Below are positions 55,334 through 63,159 of a DNA stretch of 64,000 bases, in pieces (positions within the stretch are counted from its first letter, which is position 1; each line of letters starts with the position of its first letter). Source of the stretch: an uncultured Cohaesibacter sp. (GTDB lineage Bacteria > Pseudomonadota > Alphaproteobacteria > Rhizobiales > Cohaesibacteraceae); NCBI RefSeq assembly GCF_963664735.1, contig NZ_OY761553.1, positions 1,751,303 through 1,815,302 of the forward strand, given 5' to 3'. Under the pieces are notes generated by a model that had not been told where the DNA came from, searched no databases, and was given only the letters and a program-made list of their open reading frames with translations. The translations under genes and the position numbers were made by a program.

Positions 55334-56314
55334 ATGAGTGTTGTTAGTGAACCGACGGACAAGAAAAAGTCTGTTCAGGTGGGCAATCTGATCAGAAGCC
55401 TTGGCATGTTGCCGGTCCTGATTCTCATAGCGGTTGGCTTCCATATGCTGACCGGCAAGTTTCTTGCCGCAGGTAATCTCTCTATCGTTTTGCAGCAGGC
55501 CTCAATCAACATCGTGCTTGCAGCAGGCATGACCTTTGTCATCCTGACGGGCGGTATCGATCTCTCGGTCGGTTCCATATTGGCAGCATCGGCGATGGCC
55601 GCAGTGATTATCTCCCTGATCCCCGGCCTGGGCTGGATCGGAGTTCCGGCCGGCATTGTGCTTGGCCTCATCTTCGGCCTTGCGAACGGTGCCTTTGTCG
55701 CGCTTTTAAAGCTGCCGCCCTTCATAGTGACGCTCGGGTCATTGACCGCCGTGCGTGGCATAGCCCGCCTGATGGGGGATGATACCACCGTCTTCAACGC
55801 TGACTTACCGTTTTCGATTATTGGTGATGGCTCGATTGCAGGCATCCCCATTCTGGCAATTATCGCGGTTGCCGTGATTATTCTTTCCTGGTTCATTCTG
55901 CGCCGCACGGTGCTTGGCACCTGGATTTATGCAGTTGGTGGCAACGAAGAGGCAGCACGACTGACGGGCATCAAAGTGCCGCTCGTGTTGATGTTTGTCT
56001 ATGGCATGTCGGGCATGTTGTCTGGCCTTGGCGGAGTCATGTCGGCTGCGCGTCTTTATGCGGCCAATGGCTTGCAGCTTGGGCAATCCTATGAGCTGGA
56101 CGCAATTGCCGCAGTCATTTTGGGTGGAACCAGTTTCGTAGGGGGTGTTGGTTCCATCACGGGCACGTTGATCGGTGCGCTGATCATCGCGGTCCTTTCG
56201 AACGGCCTGATCCTTACCGGCACATCGGATATCTGGCAGTTCATCATCAAGGGTCTCGTCATCATTGCAGCCGTTACGCTTGACCGCTTCCGCGGCAAGA
56301 GCACGACCGCCTGA
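55334..56314 (+). CDS. Ribose-type ABC transporter permease
   Basis: 326 aa RbsC-like permease, 8-10 hydrophobic segments; blocks VILTGGIDLSVGSILAASAM, PPFIVTLGSLTAVRGIARLM, AVGGNEEAARLTGIKV and ILGGTSFVGGVGSITGTLIG. It looks intact. Follows the ATPase by 30 bases with GGGAGGAAAA as ribosome site. It would form a homodimer in the inner membrane. Confidence 0.92.
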   Translation: MSVVSEPTDKKKSVQVGNLIRSLGMLPVLILIAVGFHMLTGKFLAAGNLSIVLQQASINIVLAAGMTFVILTGGIDLSVGSILAASAMAAVIISLIPGLGWIGVPAGIVLGLIFGLANGAFVALLKLPPFIVTLGSLTAVRGIARLMGDDTTVFNADLPFSIIGDGSIAGIPILAIIAVAVIILSWFILRRTVLGTWIYAVGGNEEAARLTGIKVPLVLMFVYGMSGMLSGLGGVMSAARLYAANGLQLGQSYELDAIAAVILGGTSFVGGVGSITGTLIGALIIAVLSNGLILTGTSDIWQFIIKGLVIIAAVTLDRFRGKSTTA

Positions 56315-56359
56315 TCGGGAGGCTTTTAAAACCACAATTCATTAACGGGAGGAATTTTA

Positions 56360-57307
56360 ATGAATAAGCTTTTCAAACTCGCACTTGGCGCAGCAACGGC
56401 TTTGGCTGTTTTGTCCGGAGGGGCTAACGCCGCTGACAAACCACTCAATAGCATCGGCATATCCGTTGGTCTGTTGGGCAACCCATTCTTCGTAGCAACG
56501 ATCAAGGGTATTGAAGACCGCGCTCGTGAAATCAACCCTGACGTTGAAATCACGTCCGTTTCTGCAGACTATGATCTCAACAAACAGGTCAGCCAGATCG
56601 ATAGCTTCATCGCCAAGGGCGTCGACATCATCATGCTCAACGCTGTTGACGACACCGCCATTGCTCCTGCTGTTATCCGCGCCAAAAAGGCCGGCATTAC
56701 CATTGCCGCTTTTGACGTGTCCGCTCCGGGCGCTGACGTGACCGTTATGACCGACAACCTCGCCGCTGGCCGCAAGGCTTGTCAATATATTGTCGATCAG
56801 CTCGGCGGCAAGGGCAACGTAGCCATCATCAAGGGGCCATCTTCGTCCTCTTTGAATGACCGCTTCAACGGCTGCATGAAAGTGTTCGAAGCCAATCCGG
56901 ATATCAAGGTTCTGTCCAATGACCAGAACGGTCTGGGCGCTCGCGAAGGTGGCATGAATGTCATGCAGGGCCTGCTGACCCGCTTCTCCGATCTTGACGC
57001 AGTGTTTGGCGCAAACGATCCTATGGCTCTGGGCGCTCAGCTCGCTGCCAAACAGCTTGGCCGCACAAATATCATCATCACCGGCGTTGATGGTGCTCCT
57101 GATACGGAAAAAGCTTTGGCCGATCCAGCAGCCTTGATCAAAGCTTCGGCTTCTCAGGATCCATATGTCATGGCTGGCGAAGCTCTTAAAATGGGTTATG
57201 CCTTCTTCAATGGCGTAAAACCGGAAAAAGACACTGTGCTGATCGACCCAATCCTGATCACCGCGGACAATCTGAAAGACTATAAAGGCTGGACATCTGC
57301 ACGCTAA
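56360..57307 (+). CDS. Ribose-type ABC transporter substrate-binding protein
   Basis: 315 aa, signal peptide about 1-24 ending ANAAD. Family 2 sugar-binding fold: SIGISVGLLGNPFFVATIKG, SQIDSFIAKGVDIIMLNAVD, GPSSSSLNDRFNGCMKVFEA and FGANDPMALGAQLAAKQLG. Probably binds a pentose, hexose or sugar alcohol. Ribosome site GGGAGG. It is last in the operon and ends at a terminator. Intact, unlike the ATPase and regulator beside it. Confidence 0.9.
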   Translation: MNKLFKLALGAATALAVLSGGANAADKPLNSIGISVGLLGNPFFVATIKGIEDRAREINPDVEITSVSADYDLNKQVSQIDSFIAKGVDIIMLNAVDDTAIAPAVIRAKKAGITIAAFDVSAPGADVTVMTDNLAAGRKACQYIVDQLGGKGNVAIIKGPSSSSLNDRFNGCMKVFEANPDIKVLSNDQNGLGAREGGMNVMQGLLTRFSDLDAVFGANDPMALGAQLAAKQLGRTNIIITGVDGAPDTEKALADPAALIKASASQDPYVMAGEALKMGYAFFNGVKPEKDTVLIDPILITADNLKDYKGWTSAR

Positions 57308-57380
57308 GCGCTGTCTGCTTTTTGCGGCAAATGTCGATGGATGGCATTGACTGCAAAGTCTAACAGGATCACAAACAGTT

Positions 57381-57417
57381 AGCCCTCGCATTCATTGTAA
57401 AGCGAGGGCTTTCTTTT
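57381..57417 (+). terminator. Rho-independent terminator of the ribose-type ABC operon
   Basis: AGCCCTCGC (57381-57389) pairs perfectly with GCGAGGGCT (57402-57410), followed by TTCTTTT. It closes the plus-strand operon, facing the broken regulator on the minus strand. Confidence 0.88.
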
Positions 57418-57442
57418 AACTGTTCTATAGCTCAGGAGAGCC

Positions 57443-58061
57443 CTAAACCTTCGCCAAGGCCTGAGCAAGGCTTTGGTCAATGCAAAGATGGGTCACATAG
57501 TCGCCCTTTATGGCAGCCAAAACAGCGTCCCTGCGTTTGACGCCTCCGACGATGAGCAATTTCTTGCGCGCCTTCTGCAATTCATCGGTATCGATGGCAA
57601 TCAATTTCCTATCGGGATCAATGCGCACCGGTTTGCCGGAGTATTTCGGCACGATCGGTTTGCCCCGGCTCTCTTTCTGTGGTGGGAATATAGACGTCAG
57701 AGAGCCCGAATTTCGCTTTCAGGTCTTGCGAGAGAGAGGAGCCGGCGAGATATTTGCCGTCAACACTGATATCGACAATGCGTTGTTCCCGAGCTTCCCG
57801 CAGCATGTTGACCACGGTCGCGCGGGACACACCCATACGCCTTGCGATATCGCTCTGTGTAAGCCCTTCCCCGTAATAAAGCAGCGGAACGTTTGCAAGC
57901 GCGGCTTCTTTTTCCGAATAGCGGGAAATACGCCCACCCGCCATTGATCCTGTCGATACGGTTGGCGCTGGCGATATATTTTGCGGATATTTGGCCGCAT
58001 CAATCCATGGCGGCTTATCGCACCAAGATGCACTCAAAACCGCTGTAGCGACATCGGCCAA
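57443..58061 (-). pseudogene. SorC/DeoR-type sugar regulator with internal deletion
   Basis: Two pieces of one regulator in different frames. The upstream piece (ends 57618) has the SorC helix-turn-helix: YYGEGLTQSDIARRMGVSRA then TVVNMLREARE, DGKYLAGSSLSQDLKAKFGL. Its natural start is probably near 57944 (MAGGRISRYSEKEA). The second piece (57443-57652) is the C-terminal end of the sugar-binding domain: GKPVRIDPDRKLIAIDTDEL, KKLLIVGGVKRRDAVLAAIK and HLCIDQSLAQAL. SorC proteins have about 310-330 residues; here some 150 residues of the effector domain are gone and the frame changes at about 57620-57690. It cannot make a normal regulator. It probably once controlled the adjacent ABC operon. Confidence 0.85.
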
Positions 58062-58311
58062 AGCTTGTCTGGCATCTGCAGCACGAACCGCGATTCTATG
58101 AGCCGAGCAGCTCTGAAGTTAGACAAACCGGCAAGAACAGGTTCATAGCAAACCATAATAGCCTGTTGGGCCCTTGGTAGCGATTACAAAGGGTCTCTTG
58201 GCAACAAGGGGCAAAGAGACAAGGCTTGCCTGAAATGTTTGTTATATCGCATAATTTGATCACTGAAGAAGAGAAATCAAACGCTCCAAATTTTGAACAA
58301 AAGAAATCGCA

Positions 58312-59136
58312 TCAATAGGCAGGAACAAAAGGTTTCAATGGCCCACTGATGAATAGAGCGCGCAAGTCAGGATGCAACGAAGCATAAAAGCTCAGTAAAA
58401 TGCGAAGTTTTTTGGCAATCAACTCATGATCCTCAGCCAATTGTCGCAATCGCGAAGGATCATCAAAAAGCAACTCAACGTAGGTATTTACGTCATTTTC
58501 CGCTCCGGCAAGCCCATAGTCGGAAACAAATCCTTTCGCCTTAAGAGCATCAACTTTTTGTTGCGAAAGATAGATATTGGCATATTTGAGAATATCTTCT
58601 CTATCTGTGGGCTCAACAATATCCGAAGGCCAGTAAGACCTCCATTGCTTGAACGGAAAGTCATGAAGCATCATAAGAATACTTGAAAATTCATGATGGA
58701 TCGTTCGCCGTGCAAAAGCCCGGCTTTCATTACTCAAGACATAGTCAGTCGACAGGAAAATTTCATTCCCTCTATCGTTTATTAAATAACTACCACCAAC
58801 TCTGCCTCCTTCAATCTTTAAGGTGCCGACCAAGACGACACGCAGCAAATTCTTTTCAAGAAAACCGGTAGGATAAAGAGACAAAGCCTTGCGCACCTCA
58901 TGAAGTATTTCCAGAACCATTTTTTGATCTGGAGCAGTCCCCGATAGAGAAGGATCATACATGAAGGTGCTGTCGGGCTTATATATCGCCACGTCAACAT
59001 GAAAGCTTTTTTTCATCGACTGGGACAAGGCGAGCACTTGCTGTTGTGCTCGCCTCTCCGCAAAATTATCAATCACTTGCCAAGCAATAAAAGCAAAAAC
59101 TGAAATGCCGCAAACTATTAGCAGAAGCCGACGCAC
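58312..59136 (-). CDS. Membrane-anchored protein with degenerate metallopeptidase-like motif
   Basis: 274 aa, family not recognised. A single N-terminal hydrophobic segment (about residues 3-21) would anchor it with the rest in the periplasm. Residues 145-153 read TIHHEFSSI: an HHEF block like that of some putative zinc metallopeptidases (HExxH) but with Ser where the second His should be. TDREDILKYANIYLSQQKVD follows near residue 190. It is Lys- and Leu-rich and comes from DNA of about 40-43% GC in sampled blocks. The start is GTG at 59136, overlapping the stop of the LysM gene by one base (TAGTG), so the two are co-translated and probably act together. It may be an inactive peptidase relative or a binding protein. 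Confidence 0.7.
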   Translation of the reverse strand: MRRLLLIVCGISVFAFIAWQVIDNFAERRAQQQVLALSQSMKKSFHVDVAIYKPDSTFMYDPSLSGTAPDQKMVLEILHEVRKALSLYPTGFLEKNLLRVVLVGTLKIEGGRVGGSYLINDRGNEIFLSTDYVLSNESRAFARRTIHHEFSSILMMLHDFPFKQWRSYWPSDIVEPTDREDILKYANIYLSQQKVDALKAKGFVSDYGLAGAENDVNTYVELLFDDPSRLRQLAEDHELIAKKLRILLSFYASLHPDLRALFISGPLKPFVPAY

Positions 59137-60173
59137 TAAATAGCCTTATTTCCACTCGGTGCAAGATATGCAGCACTGGTCGCTACACCTGCCACCAATA
59201 GCACCGTCATCGCAAAAGCGGCTTGCAAAGGAAAGGTTGCAGCCAGAAGAGCCCCCCCACCAACCGCACAAAACAAAGAGATGGCGACGAATGCACTAGA
59301 TTTTATCAGGCCAACATCGGCATCACTAATCCTGAAAAAACTATGAGCTGATTGATGCGAGCTGCGAAAAGCCCTCTGGGGCACAGCAACGCGTGCAGGC
59401 TCAGGACTTTTAGTGTTAGGATTTCCCTCGATTTCAATCACGATTTTAGCATCAGTCGCAACGTAGTGAGCATTATCAATTTTCCCCTCAAGTTTGGGAT
59501 ATATGATTTCGGCTTTCAAAACGGGCATCCCACTTGATGATTTAAACTCAAACCCGAGCGCCGTTTTGGGGGCTGCAATATTCGTCGCATTTGCAATCAT
59601 GCAATTGCTAAAGCTTATTCTCTTTCTGCCCAAATCATAGTTATACTCATTATGAGAAATCAGCTTGTCTTTGATCACCTCAGCTTCATTATTTAACGTG
59701 ACTTGCATTCCGCTGTCGACCACATGCGAAACAAGAACTTGGCGAGCAAGTTTCACGGTCAAATTGCAACTCAGCTTGATCTTTACCCTGACGTTGGGGT
59801 TTGGATTGTGAATAGGCAAGTTCTTTTCAATTTTACAGGCAACAGCGTAAGGCATACGCGTTGTTTGAAGGGCATCTTTCAAAGACTTCGGAGCGACATG
59901 AGGTGAACGGGTCGCTCCCGATTTAAAATCACGATTGGATCCTTTTCCTCGAGCCCCAGGCATGCCAGACAAGATTGGAAGTTGGAGAGTCTCTCCAGCA
60001 TAAATCAAGTCCGGATCTTCAATCACCCGATTCCCAAGCGCCTTAATCGCAGGCATGTTATTAAATGCAAAAATCCGAGGCCATTCTCTTGGATCTCCAA
60101 GTTGCTCTTCAGCAATAGTCCAAAGAGAATCTCCTTCTTTAATCTCGTAGGCGATACCATGTAATTTAGACAT
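59136..60173 (-). CDS. LysM-domain protein with C-terminal membrane segments
   Basis: 345 aa. An N-terminal LysM domain (about residues 8-68) shows YEIKEGDSLWTIAEEQLGD, WPRIFAFNN and DPDLIYAGETLQLPIL. There is no signal peptide before it. The middle (about 120-270) is Lys-rich and of no family I recognise. Two hydrophobic helices lie at about 295-315 and 315-335 (AFVAISLFCAVGGGALLAA, FAMTVLLVAGVATSAAYLA). LysM usually binds peptidoglycan, but cytoplasmic LysM proteins occur in phage-tail-like and injection systems. The ATG at 60173 has only a weak AGAAAA ribosome site; the frame is open upstream to 60350. GC of sampled blocks is 38-40%, well below the neighbours, suggesting acquired DNA. Confidence 0.72.
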   Translation of the reverse strand: MSKLHGIAYEIKEGDSLWTIAEEQLGDPREWPRIFAFNNMPAIKALGNRVIEDPDLIYAGETLQLPILSGMPGARGKGSNRDFKSGATRSPHVAPKSLKDALQTTRMPYAVACKIEKNLPIHNPNPNVRVKIKLSCNLTVKLARQVLVSHVVDSGMQVTLNNEAEVIKDKLISHNEYNYDLGRKRISFSNCMIANATNIAAPKTALGFEFKSSSGMPVLKAEIIYPKLEGKIDNAHYVATDAKIVIEIEGNPNTKSPEPARVAVPQRAFRSSHQSAHSFFRISDADVGLIKSSAFVAISLFCAVGGGALLAATFPLQAAFAMTVLLVAGVATSAAYLAPSGNKAI

Positions 60174-60580
60174 TTTTTCTAACCAATAAATTGTAACGAA
60201 TGGTTTTACATTTAATATGCCCATACCAATATGACAACCTTTTAAGCCCCCGTTGACCGTCAATCGTGCCGAATAAAAACTGACAGCACCCAAATAGGGA
60301 AAGTTTTCAACTTGGAATTTTCGGCACGGTTCTTTGAAAGGCCACAACAAGAGCGTGCGTAATCGGGTTTATTACTCCAGACCGCCCTCAACTCAATTCC
60401 CGGCCTCTTTTCAAACAGATACATTGTCACACTCCGTTGCGAGCATTTTTAAATCTCGCCTCTCTTGCCAAGCCTCCAAATTTCAATCAGCAATTTTCTC
60501 CGAAAATGCACGCAATTCGTCCATGTGAAAGTCAGAAAGCTTGCCTTGACAATTTTTTGTGTTAGGTGCAATTCTTGACT

Positions 60581-60596
60581 TGCGCAAACGGTAAAC
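60581..60596. promoter_or_regulatory. LacI-type operator-like site 1
   Basis: TGCGCAAACGGTAAAC shares the GCGCAAACG core with the sites at 60604 and 61760. It resembles the left half of PurR/LacI-type operators (GCAAACGTTTGC) but its right half is poor. Probably an accessory or weak site. Confidence 0.45.
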
Positions 60597-60603
60597 CATG
60601 CGT

Positions 60604-60619
60604 GAGCAAACGTTATCTC
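60604..60619. promoter_or_regulatory. LacI-type operator site 2 at the regulator promoter
   Basis: GAGCAAACGTTATCTC is a 16-base near-palindrome with the central ACGT and outer GAG/CTC pairs. It agrees with the site at 61760-61775 at 13 of 16 positions. It lies 33 bases before the LacI start, consistent with autoregulation. Confidence 0.62.
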
Positions 60620-60651
60620 ATCGCATTTTTTGTTTTTCAGGGAGGAAACGA

Positions 60652-61701
60652 GTGGTTTTCGATTCAAGTTCAAGGCCCGGAACTGCAATCCAACGCGCGA
60701 CCATTCGTGATGTCGCTGCCAGAGCCGGAGTGAGCGTTACAACAGCATCACGCGCCCTGAACGGAACAGGCCGGATGTCAGAAGAAACGCGTTTGCGTGT
60801 GCAACAGGTGGCCAAAGATCTTGATTATCGCCCCAACAGCATGGCACGCGGTCTCGTCCAGCAACGCTCTTTTACGCTTGGTCTTCTAACAGACGACACC
60901 TACGGTCGGTTTACCCTGCCCGTCGCGGCGGGGCTTTCCTCTGCCATGACGGATCGCGGCGTTTCGGTTTTTCTCAGTGCTGGCGAAAAAGACCCCAAGC
61001 GCATGCAGCTGAATTTGCGCGCCATGGAAGAAAAGCGCGTCGACGGGCTGGTGATTACCGGCAAGCGTATCGATCGCTGTCTACCAGTCGATGTTTCCCG
61101 GTTGGGCATGCCAGTGGTCTATGTCTATTCCGAGTGCCCAGAGGGCTCGATTGGTTTCGTCCCGGATGATTTCAACGCAGCCAAAGTCGCCACCGAGCAT
61201 TTAATCAGGCTGGGGCGCAGGAAGATCGCTCATATCACGGGCATGGATTCCTTCAAGGCCGCCCATTTGCGCCAGTCTGGATGGCTCGCCGCTCTTGAGG
61301 AGCATGGTTTGACGCCATTTGCCAGTGCCCAGTTCGGAAACTGGACTGAGGAGCATGGCTATGGGACTGCGTACAAGCTGTTTGAATCAACCGCAGATCG
61401 GCCAGACGCCATTTTCTGCGGCAACGACCAGATTGCCAGAGGTGTCGTTGATGCCTTTGCGCATATGGGGATCAAGGTCCCCGAAGACATCGCCATTGTC
61501 GGATTCGACAATTGGGAAGTTTTTGCCAAGGCAACGCGCCCTCCCCTGACGACAGTGGATATGGGGCTCACCTGCTTGGGCAAGAGCGCAGGATTGGCAC
61601 TACTCGATATGATTGAAGGCAGACCGATTGAAGCTGGTTTGAGAGAATTGCCTTGCAGTCTTGTGGTGCGGCAATCCTGTGGAGGAGTAGCGTCCGAATA
61701 G
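60652..61701 (+). CDS. LacI-family transcriptional regulator
   Basis: 349 aa. N-terminal helix-turn-helix (about residues 13-60): ATIRDVAARAGVSVTTASRA followed by LNGTGRMSEETRLRVQQVA and hinge segment LDYRPNSMARGL. The C-terminal periplasmic-binding-like effector domain has GLLTDDTYGRFTLP, RVDGLVITGKR and FCGNDQIARGVVDAFAHMG. It should repress the sugar importer downstream until the sugar or a derivative binds. The start is GTG at 60652, six bases after GGAGG; an upstream ATG at 60598 overlaps the operator. A matching operator lies before the binding-protein gene. Confidence 0.92.
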   Translation: MVFDSSSRPGTAIQRATIRDVAARAGVSVTTASRALNGTGRMSEETRLRVQQVAKDLDYRPNSMARGLVQQRSFTLGLLTDDTYGRFTLPVAAGLSSAMTDRGVSVFLSAGEKDPKRMQLNLRAMEEKRVDGLVITGKRIDRCLPVDVSRLGMPVVYVYSECPEGSIGFVPDDFNAAKVATEHLIRLGRRKIAHITGMDSFKAAHLRQSGWLAALEEHGLTPFASAQFGNWTEEHGYGTAYKLFESTADRPDAIFCGNDQIARGVVDAFAHMGIKVPEDIAIVGFDNWEVFAKATRPPLTTVDMGLTCLGKSAGLALLDMIEGRPIEAGLRELPCSLVVRQSCGGVASE

Positions 61702-61759
61702 TCGGATGTCCCCCTGAAATGTGTTGGAACCACGCTTCAGGGAGGAGGACGCACAATTT

Positions 61760-61775
61760 GCGCAAACGTTGTCTC
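61760..61775. promoter_or_regulatory. LacI-type operator site 3 at the sugar importer promoter
   Basis: GCGCAAACGTTGTCTC has the same AAACGTT core and CTC end as site 2. It lies 42 bases before the importer's first gene, the natural place for repression by the LacI protein. Confidence 0.65.
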
Positions 61776-61817
61776 AAATTTGCTGCTGCGTGAGGCAACT
61801 ATAGAGGAGGAATTTTA

Positions 61818-63071
61818 GTGTCTATAAAATCATTGCTTAGTGGAGTTGCCGTTGCGGCATTCCTGTTGCCAGGATTGGCTCAGGCAGAAACCTTTACGCT
61901 CTGGGTTCGTTCTGACGGATCCGAGTTTATGCCAAAGCTCGTTGATGCCTTTAACGCCAAAGGTGAAGACAAGGCAGAGCTGCAGATTGTTCCGGTTAAC
62001 GAGCTGGTTCAGAAATACGCCATTGCGGCTGCTGGTGGATCGCAGCCGGATGCGCTCTCTCTTGACCTGATCTTTACACCGAGCTTCGCACAGGCTGGCC
62101 AGTTGAAAGATCTGACTGAGTGGGCAAAGTCCCTGCCTTATTATGACAAATTGTCCAAAGCGCACCTGAGCGTTGGCACCTATGAAGACAAAATCTACGG
62201 CCTGCCATTCTCAGCCGATGCCTCGGTTCTTGTCTGGAACAAAAATCTTTTCAAAAAGGCCGGTCTTGATCCGGACAAAGCCCCGACCACATGGGCTGAA
62301 ATTCGCAAAGACGCCGAAGCTGTTGGTGCTCTGGGTGATGACACCTATGGTTTCTATTTCTCGGGTAACTGCGGTGGCTGCAACATCTTCACCTTCACTC
62401 CGCTTGTCTGGGCTTCGGGTGGCAACCTGTTTGAAGATGCCGGTGCCAAGGCGACCGTCAAGACACCACAGATGAAAGATGCTCTGGAATTCTACCGCGG
62501 CATGGCCAAAGACGGCCTTGTTCCGGCAGGTGCCCAGACCGACTCCGGCTCTAACTTCTTTGCCGCGTTCGCCGGTGGCAATATCGGCCTTACGCCGTCG
62601 GGCTCTTTTGCGATTGGCGCGCTTAACAATCAATATCCAGACCTTGAATATGGCGTGACCTACCTTCCCGGCAAAGACGGGAATTGGTCTTCCTTTGCCG
62701 GTGGGGACAATATCGTCGTTTCCGCCGCAACGCCTGACTCAAAAATGCCAGCCATCGAAGCCTTCATCGACTTTGCCTATTCGGCTGAAGGACAGACGAT
62801 CCTTGCAAAGAATGGCTCATTGCCGGTTCGTGCCGACGTTGCCGAAAAAGCGCTTGAAGGGCTCGACAGTCGTTACATGATTGCAGCCAAGGCAATGGAC
62901 AAGGGCAGAACCCCTTATAGCCCGGTCTTTAACGACCTTATCAACTCCCTCAATGGCCCTTGGGTGAACATGCTCAACAAGGCCTTCTTTGCCAACAGCG
63001 AAGAAGAGGTTGATGAAGCGATGGACGATGCTCAGGAAGAAATGCAGTCCATCATCGATTCTTCCCGGTAG
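61818..63071 (+). CDS. Sugar ABC transporter substrate-binding protein (family 1)
   Basis: 417 aa MalE-like periplasmic protein, signal peptide about 1-22 ending AQAE, mature TFTLWVRSDGSEFMPKLVDA. Family 1 blocks: YGLPFSADASVLVWNKNLFK, KKAGLDPDKAPTTWAEI and FAGGNIGLTPSG near residue 250. The C-terminus is acidic (NSEEEVDEAMDDAQEEM). The start is GTG at 61818 after GAGGAGGAA. First gene of an operon controlled by the adjacent LacI protein; a long stem-loop separates it from the permease gene. Substrate: probably an oligosaccharide or glycoside, not identifiable further. Confidence 0.9.
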   Translation: MSIKSLLSGVAVAAFLLPGLAQAETFTLWVRSDGSEFMPKLVDAFNAKGEDKAELQIVPVNELVQKYAIAAAGGSQPDALSLDLIFTPSFAQAGQLKDLTEWAKSLPYYDKLSKAHLSVGTYEDKIYGLPFSADASVLVWNKNLFKKAGLDPDKAPTTWAEIRKDAEAVGALGDDTYGFYFSGNCGGCNIFTFTPLVWASGGNLFEDAGAKATVKTPQMKDALEFYRGMAKDGLVPAGAQTDSGSNFFAAFAGGNIGLTPSGSFAIGALNNQYPDLEYGVTYLPGKDGNWSSFAGGDNIVVSAATPDSKMPAIEAFIDFAYSAEGQTILAKNGSLPVRADVAEKALEGLDSRYMIAAKAMDKGRTPYSPVFNDLINSLNGPWVNMLNKAFFANSEEEVDEAMDDAQEEMQSIIDSSR

Positions 63072-63095
63072 ATCCTCCAAATATCTACCTATAAG

Positions 63096-63123
63096 AACCG
63101 CCGGCTGAGCTTTCAGTCGGCGG
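63096..63123 (+). other. Strong intercistronic stem-loop after the sugar-binding gene
   Basis: Twelve bases at 63096-63107 (ACCGCCGGCTGA) pair with 63112-63123 (TCAGTCGGCGGT) with a single G-T wobble and a GCTT loop. No T-run. Same arrangement as after rhaS; it should protect the binding-protein message and dampen permease expression. Confidence 0.72.
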
Positions 63124-63159
63124 TGCCCCTTACGCTCCACCGCATCAAAGGATCACACC

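Larger units (their letters stand above)
60174..60651. other. Divergent region before the lacI-type gene
   Basis: About 480 bases between divergent genes. TTGACA at 60546-60551 may be a -35 box for the LacI gene. Two operator-like sequences (60581-60596 and 60604-60619) and the ribosome site GGAGG (60641-60645) follow. No gene was recognised. Confidence 0.55.
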
